DNA of 8,626 bases, from contig JBHEMU010000078.1 in NCBI GenBank assembly GCA_046262415.1, positions 1 to 8,626 on the forward strand, in the 5' to 3' direction. The DNA comes from JACDAS01 sp046262415. GTDB taxonomy: Bacteria; Actinomycetota; Thermoleophilia; Gaiellales; Gaiellaceae. The notes under the pieces were generated by a model, which had not been told where the DNA came from, did not search any database, and worked only from the letters and a program-made list of their open reading frames with translations. The position numbers and the translations under genes are program-made. Each line of letters begins with the position of its first letter. Within the stretch, counting starts at the first letter, position 1. Of the stretch, positions 5,552 through 8,626 are shown piece by piece.

Positions 5552-5557
5552 ATGTTA
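5552..5557 (-). promoter_or_regulatory. -10 hexamer of the 62-residue gene, overlapping the kinase stop
   Basis: TAACAT on the minus strand fits TANNNT and ends 9 bases before the GTG at 5542. Its first three bases are the TAA stop codon of the kinase gene. Confidence 0.4.
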
Positions 5558-6235
5558 GCGGCGCACGGCGTGCGCGGGCAGCTCGATTCGAACTGCGCTG
5601 CCGCCCTCCGCGCCCCGCTGGGCTTTCACCGAGCCCCCGAGTGTCCGCGCCCGCTCCTCGAGCACCTCGACGGCGCCCCGGCGGCGCTCGTCCGCTCCGT
5701 CGTCGCGGATCGTGGCCAGTACGCTCTCGTCCTCGCGGCGTCCGATCTCCACCGAGATCGCAGCGGGGCCGCGGCGAACGGACTGGTTGAGCGCTTCCCG
5801 CAGGATCTGGTAGAGCGCGACCTGAGCCCGCTCGGCCACCCTCTCGACCCCTTCGATCGAAAGCTCGATCTCGACCCGGTGCTCGAGGCGGAGCTGGTCG
5901 GCGAGTGCCTCGAGGGCGGGGCGGAGGCCCTGGTCGCGGAGGACGACGGGCTCGAGGTTGAACGAGAGGTCGCGGAGCGAGCGAATCGTCTGCCGGTGCC
6001 GCTCGAGTGCGCTCGTGAGCACTCGCTTGGCGTCCTCGAGCCGGCCGTCGTCGACCGCGTGCAGCACCGCGTCCAGCATCAGCGCGATGCCGGCGAGCGA
6101 CTGCACCGGCCCGTCGTGGAGGAACAGCGCGAGGCGCCGCCGCTCCTCCTGCTCGGCCGTGATCAGCTGGTCGGCGAGCAGCGCATGACCTCGCTCCTCG
6201 CTCCGGCGCTCGTAGCGGCGCCGCTCGTCGCTAAT
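5555..6235 (-). CDS. Soluble histidine kinase (HisKA_3 type), degenerate ATP site, probable ATT start
   Basis: A NarL-partner sensor kinase reduced to its core, 226 residues from ATT 6235. After a short charged N-terminus (about 1-27) comes the dimerisation and phospho-acceptor box EERRRLALFLHDGPVQSLAG, with H40. A helical linker leads to an ATPase domain (about 110-222). There is no membrane or sensor domain. The ATPase motifs are weak. The N-box reads REALNQSVRRG, where Gln (151) replaces the Mg-binding Asn. The G1 box is DDGADERRR, without the second Gly. The lid is GAVEVLEERARTLGGSV. The first in-frame GTG (6106) lies after H40 and cannot be the start. No ATG, GTG or TTG exists upstream, even in the overlap with the regulator. 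ATT 6233-6235 overlaps the regulator's TAG and has GAGG nine bases upstream. It is co-transcribed with the response regulator. Confidence 0.82.
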   Translation of the reverse strand: MSDERRRYERRSEERGHALLADQLITAEQEERRRLALFLHDGPVQSLAGIALMLDAVLHAVDDGRLEDAKRVLTSALERHRQTIRSLRDLSFNLEPVVLRDQGLRPALEALADQLRLEHRVEIELSIEGVERVAERAQVALYQILREALNQSVRRGPAAISVEIGRREDESVLATIRDDGADERRRGAVEVLEERARTLGGSVKAQRGAEGGSAVRIELPAHAVRR

Positions 6236-6854
6236 CGATGATCGCCTCGCGCAGCGCGATCGCGACGGCCTGCGTCCGCGTGTCCGCCTCGAGCTTCGTG
6301 AGGATGTGGCGGACGTGGCTCTTGACGGTCTCCTGGCTGATGAAGAGCCTGCCGGCCACGTCGGCGTTCGACATCCCGTCGGCGAGCAGCTGGAGGATCT
6401 CCCGCTCCCTCGCGGTGAGCATGTCGTCGCGGTCCTTCGACGAGAGGAATGCGGGCATCAGAGCCGGGTCGACGTAACCGTCACCGGAGTTCACCTTCTC
6501 GATCGCGCGGACGAGCGTCTGGTGCGGCGCCTCCTTGAGGATGTAGCCCTTCGCGCCCGAATCGAGGCCTCTTCCGAGGAGGCTCCGCTCGCTGAACGCC
6601 GTGAAGATCAGCACGGCGATCCCCGGCACCTTCTCGTTGATCAGCTTCGTCGCCTCGAGGCCGTCCATCCCGGGCATCCGGACGTCCATGATCACGACGT
6701 TCGGCCGCCGGCGCTCCGCGAGCGCGACCGCGCTCTCGCCGTCCGCGGCCTCGCCGATGACGCGGATGTGCGGCGCTCGCGAGAGCGACAGCCTCAGCCC
6801 CTCGCGGACGACCTCGTGGTCGTCCACGATCAGGCAGGTGATCTCGTCCGGCAC
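6231..6854 (-). CDS. NarL/LuxR-family response regulator
   Basis: A 207-residue two-component DNA-binding regulator with every expected landmark. The receiver (about 5-120) has the acidic pair D11/D12, phospho-acceptor D57 in VVIMDVRMPGMDGLEA, T85 in IFTA and K107 in YILKEA. The C-terminal LuxR-type helix-turn-helix (about 144-200) reads LTAREREILQLLADGMSN, then VAGRLFISQETVKSHVRHIL. The GTG at 6854 starts at the receiver's first residues (PDEITCLIVDDH), and a TAGAAT hexamer ends 9 bases before it. The gene lies 38 bases after the radical SAM stop on the same strand, so it may get read-through from the SOS-box promoter as well as its own. The kinase gene overlaps its stop. Target genes are unknown. 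Confidence 0.95.
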   Translation of the reverse strand: MPDEITCLIVDDHEVVREGLRLSLSRAPHIRVIGEAADGESAVALAERRRPNVVIMDVRMPGMDGLEATKLINEKVPGIAVLIFTAFSERSLLGRGLDSGAKGYILKEAPHQTLVRAIEKVNSGDGYVDPALMPAFLSSKDRDDMLTAREREILQLLADGMSNADVAGRLFISQETVKSHVRHILTKLEADTRTQAVAIALREAIID

Positions 6855-6863
6855 GGCCGGAAG

Positions 6864-6869
6864 ATTCTA
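6864..6869 (-). promoter_or_regulatory. -10 hexamer of the response regulator gene
   Basis: TAGAAT on the minus strand, close to the TATAAT consensus, ends 9 bases before the GTG at 6854 in the 38-base gap after the radical SAM gene. This predicts a leaderless or nearly leaderless message independent of the upstream gene. Confidence 0.5.
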
Positions 6870-6892
6870 CGCCTGATGCGGACCCGGGCCTC

Positions 6893-7789
6893 TCAGACGG
6901 TCAGCGCCAGCTGCCGCGGCTCGGCCGGGGGCGCCAGCGGCGCCTCGCGGCGGTCGGCGATTCCGTGGCGGCGCCGCAGGTCGCCGACGAGCTTCCGGAC
7001 GGGCTCCGACTCCGGCCGCGGCAGGTAGGCACGGCGGCCGTAGAGCCGCTCGTAGCGCTCGAGCTCCTCCGGCCAGTCTCGTGCCAGTGCCTCGAGGAAG
7101 TGCTCGCGCGTGCCGGGCTTCAGGTAGAGCAGGTTCGCCCAGACGTGCGTCGCGCCAGCCTCCCTCGCCGCTCGCACGACGCGGTCGAGCTGCTCGGGGG
7201 AGTCGGAGAGGCCGGGCAGGATCGGCGCCATGCCGACGCCCGCCTTGATCCCCGCGTCGACGAGCCGCTTCAGCGCCCGGAGCCGCTGCTGGGGCGGGGC
7301 GGTGCCCGGCTCGGTGCGGCGCCACACGTCGAGGTCGAGGGTCGGCACCGAGAAGTTGACCGAGACGTCCGCGCGGCGGGCAGCCTCCTGCAGCACGTCG
7401 ACGTCGCGGACGATCATCGGCCCGCGTGTGATCAGGCTGAACGGGTTCCGGGCCGCGGACAGCACCTCGAGGCAGGCGCGCGTGAGCCGGTAGCGTGCCT
7501 CGGCCGGCTGGTAGGGGTCGGTCGCCGCCCCGATCGCAACCCCCTCGCCGGCCCATGACGGCCGCCCGAGCTCATGCTCGAGCACCTCCGCCACGTTGAC
7601 CTTGACACGGATCGACCGGCCGTACCGTTCGTCGGGCGGCCGATCCGCGCGCAGCTCGAAGAAGCGGACGTAGCAGAACGTGCAGCGGTGGGCGCAGCCC
7701 GTGTACGGGTTCAGCGACCACGCGAACGGCATGCCCTTGACGCGGTTCAGCGCGCTCCGGCAGGGCTCTTCGCGGTACTCGACCTTCAT
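6893..7789 (-). CDS. Rv2578c/SplB-like radical SAM protein
   Basis: A 298-residue radical SAM enzyme of the group annotated as Rv2578c family, related to spore photoproduct lyase (COG1533). The 4Fe-4S/SAM motif is C32-x3-C36-x2-C39 in NPYTGCAHRCTFCYVRFF. Other family signs are GAATDPYQPAEARYRLTR, NPFSLITRGPMIVRDVD, VSVNFSVPTLD and AGVGMAPILPGLSDSPEQL. In spore photoproduct lyase the radical splits a UV dimer, but the substrate of this branch is not established. Length is complete and no intein is present, although some mycobacterial relatives carry one. ATG 7789 is chosen because MKVEYREEPCRSALNRVKGMPFAWSLNPY is family-like and residues upstream in frame are not. AGG lies just upstream. The promoter TTGCAT-17-TAGACT carries a perfect SOS-box-like palindrome in its spacer, which supports a DNA-damage role. 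Confidence 0.92.
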   Translation of the reverse strand: MKVEYREEPCRSALNRVKGMPFAWSLNPYTGCAHRCTFCYVRFFELRADRPPDERYGRSIRVKVNVAEVLEHELGRPSWAGEGVAIGAATDPYQPAEARYRLTRACLEVLSAARNPFSLITRGPMIVRDVDVLQEAARRADVSVNFSVPTLDLDVWRRTEPGTAPPQQRLRALKRLVDAGIKAGVGMAPILPGLSDSPEQLDRVVRAAREAGATHVWANLLYLKPGTREHFLEALARDWPEELERYERLYGRRAYLPRPESEPVRKLVGDLRRRHGIADRREAPLAPPAEPRQLALTV

Positions 7790-7803
7790 CTCGACCTGCG
7801 TGG

Positions 7804-7832
7804 AGTCTAGAACGTACGTTCGTGTGATGCAA
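7804..7832 (-). promoter_or_regulatory. Promoter of the radical SAM gene
   Basis: On the minus strand, TTGCAT (7827-7832) and TAGACT (7804-7809) are separated by exactly 17 bases. TAGACT ends 14 bases before the ATG, leaving a very short leader with AGG in it. The -35 match to TTGACA is partial. Confidence 0.5.
7810..7821. promoter_or_regulatory. LexA (SOS) box-like operator
   Basis: GAACGTACGTTC is a perfect 12-bp palindrome that fits the Gram-positive/actinobacterial LexA consensus GAAC-N4-GTTC (CGAACRNRYGTTYC) in all core positions; only the outer flanks differ. It touches the -10 hexamer of the radical SAM promoter and fills most of its spacer, the classic place for repression. It also lies just where a -35 for the divergent CNNM gene would be. 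It is the only GAAC-N4-GTTC I found in the window. Confidence 0.7.
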
Positions 7833-7843
7833 GCCGCTCTGGC

Positions 7844-7849
7844 TATACT
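7844..7849 (+). promoter_or_regulatory. -10 hexamer of the CNNM gene
   Basis: TATACT matches the -10 consensus in five of six positions. The start of transcription would fall near 7856, giving a leader of about 50 bases, in contrast to the leaderless genes elsewhere in the window. No good -35 is seen 16-19 bases upstream. Confidence 0.45.
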
Positions 7850-7886
7850 CGCGCCAGCTTTGGACGACGAGCTCCCGCCGAGTACC

Positions 7887-7909
7887 CGCGCCCCGGAGAG
7901 CGGGGCGTG
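7887..7909 (+). promoter_or_regulatory. Hairpin over the ribosome-binding site and start of the CNNM gene
   Basis: CGCGCCCCG (7887-7895) pairs with CGGGGCGTG (7901-7909) as nine consecutive pairs, one of them G-U, around the loop GAGAG (7896-7900). The loop is the Shine-Dalgarno sequence, and the stem's last bases are the GTG start codon. Such a strong stem should limit initiation unless it is opened. Confidence 0.45.
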
Positions 7910-8626
7910 ACGGTCTTCCTCCAGATCCTCGCCGTGGTCCTGATCGTGCTCGGGAACGCGTTCTTCGTCGCGGCCGAGTATTCCCTGGTGACCGCACGGC
8001 GCTCGCGCCTCGACGAGCTGGCCAGGGCGGGCAACCGCCGCGCCCGGATCGCCCTCCGGATCATGAACGACCCGGTGCGGTTCATCGGCACCGTCCAGCT
8101 CGGCATCACCGCCTTCTCGATCCTGCTCGGCGCCGTGGGCGAGCCCCTGGTCGAGCATTTCCTCCATCCCTACCTAGCGACGGGCGTCTCCTTCGCCCTC
8201 TCGTTCGCGATCGTCACCTTCCTGCACGTCACGGTCGGCGAGCTGGTGCCGAAGGCGGTCGCCCTCGAGCACAACGAGTCGACGGCGCTCTGGGTCGCCC
8301 TGCCGGTCGAGGCCTTCTACCTGGCGACGTACCCCGTGGTCTGGTTCCTGCAGACGACCTCGAACGCGATCACGCGGATCTTCGGCGTCACGCCCTCCGC
8401 GGTGGGCGAGGACACGATCCACTCCGAGGCCGAGTTGAAGCTGCTCCTGCGGCGCTCGAGCGAGCACGGCGAGATCGAGCACGAGGAGCGGGAGATGCTC
8501 TACAAGGTCTTCGACTTCGCCGACCAGGAGGCCTCCGACGTGATGGTGCCGCGCCCGGAGGTGGTCGCGCTCTCGATCGACCTGCCTCCGGAGGAATGCC
8601 TCGCGGCGGTGATCGACTCGCCCTTC
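7907..8626 (+). CDS. CNNM/CBS-domain membrane protein (CorC/HlyC family), 3' partial
   Basis: The first 240 residues of a CNNM-type transporter, a family linked to Mg2+/Co2+ export (CorB/CorC, YhdP, MpfA); the exact substrate here is unknown. GTG 7907 has GGAGAG six bases upstream. The CNNM membrane domain occupies about 1-165: a first helix (4-24) running into NAFFVAAEYSLVTARRSRLDEL, a second segment (60-82) with GTVQLGITAFSILLGAVGEP, a third (92-115) ending in the signature GELVPKAVALEH (111-122), and a fourth (128-160). An acidic amphipathic linker (about 170-205, EAELKLLLRRSSEHGEIEHEEREML) leads into the first CBS motif (ASDVMVPRPEVVALSID). The gene runs off the window, so the rest of the CBS pair and any CorC_HlyC domain are unseen. 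Confidence 0.92.
   Translation, partial: MTVFLQILAVVLIVLGNAFFVAAEYSLVTARRSRLDELARAGNRRARIALRIMNDPVRFIGTVQLGITAFSILLGAVGEPLVEHFLHPYLATGVSFALSFAIVTFLHVTVGELVPKAVALEHNESTALWVALPVEAFYLATYPVVWFLQTTSNAITRIFGVTPSAVGEDTIHSEAELKLLLRRSSEHGEIEHEEREMLYKVFDFADQEASDVMVPRPEVVALSIDLPPEECLAAVIDSPF

Noticed and set aside
6104..6106. GTG 6106 as the kinase start
   Set aside because: It would remove the phospho-acceptor His and the whole preceding helix, which read as a perfect HisKA_3 box directly upstream in the same frame.

Overview
The window is very GC-rich chromosomal DNA. Its gene types (mycobacterial-type Rv2578c-like radical SAM protein, RskA-like anti-sigma factor, seven-iron ferredoxin, NarL-type regulator) and its start-site style point to a high-GC actinobacterium, probably a Thermoleophilia/Gaiellales-like soil or aquatic lineage. 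That placement is inference. No rRNA, tRNA, CRISPR array, insertion sequence or phage gene was seen.

Layout. 1-88: probable tail of an upstream gene. 138-842 (+): CcdA-type thiol-disulfide membrane transporter. 795-1491 (-): a small Rieske protein followed at once by a DUF309 protein, converging on ccdA. 1559-2213 (+): a degenerate receiver-like protein, then a 7Fe ferredoxin. 2285-3034 (+): an RskA-like anti-sigma factor with no sigma gene beside it. 3031-3363 (-): a small unrecognised protein, divergent from 3431-5187 (+), a two-module VOC (glyoxalase/dioxygenase-fold) protein overlapping a FAD-dependent oxidoreductase. 5188-5353: non-coding convergence zone with GC hairpins and short tandem repeats. 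5354-6854 (-): NarL-type response regulator, soluble histidine kinase, and a 62-residue protein. 6893-7789 (-): radical SAM protein, divergent from 7907-8626 (+), a CNNM/CBS (CorC/HlyC) membrane protein cut by the window end.

Two themes cut across the genes. First, seven transcription units that start a cluster have a TANNNT -10-like hexamer ending only 6-9 bases before the start codon, which predicts leaderless mRNAs. Second, all three genes that directly follow and touch an upstream gene on the same strand (DUF309, FAD oxidoreductase, histidine kinase) have no ATG/GTG/TTG where the protein fold must begin. They must use CTG/ATT/other starts, frameshifting, or carry sequence errors.

The most specific regulatory signal is a perfect 12-bp palindrome, GAACGTACGTTC (7810-7821). 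It matches the Gram-positive/actinobacterial LexA (SOS) box and lies exactly in the 17-bp spacer of the predicted radical SAM promoter, so that SplB-like gene may be DNA-damage inducible. On the other side of the same region, the CNNM gene has a leader whose last hairpin shows the ribosome-binding site in its loop and buries the GTG start in its stem.

No wholly new multi-gene system was recognised. The candidates worth pursuing are the SOS-box/radical SAM unit, the start-codon-less coupled genes, and the two-component system whose kinase has lost key ATP-binding residues.
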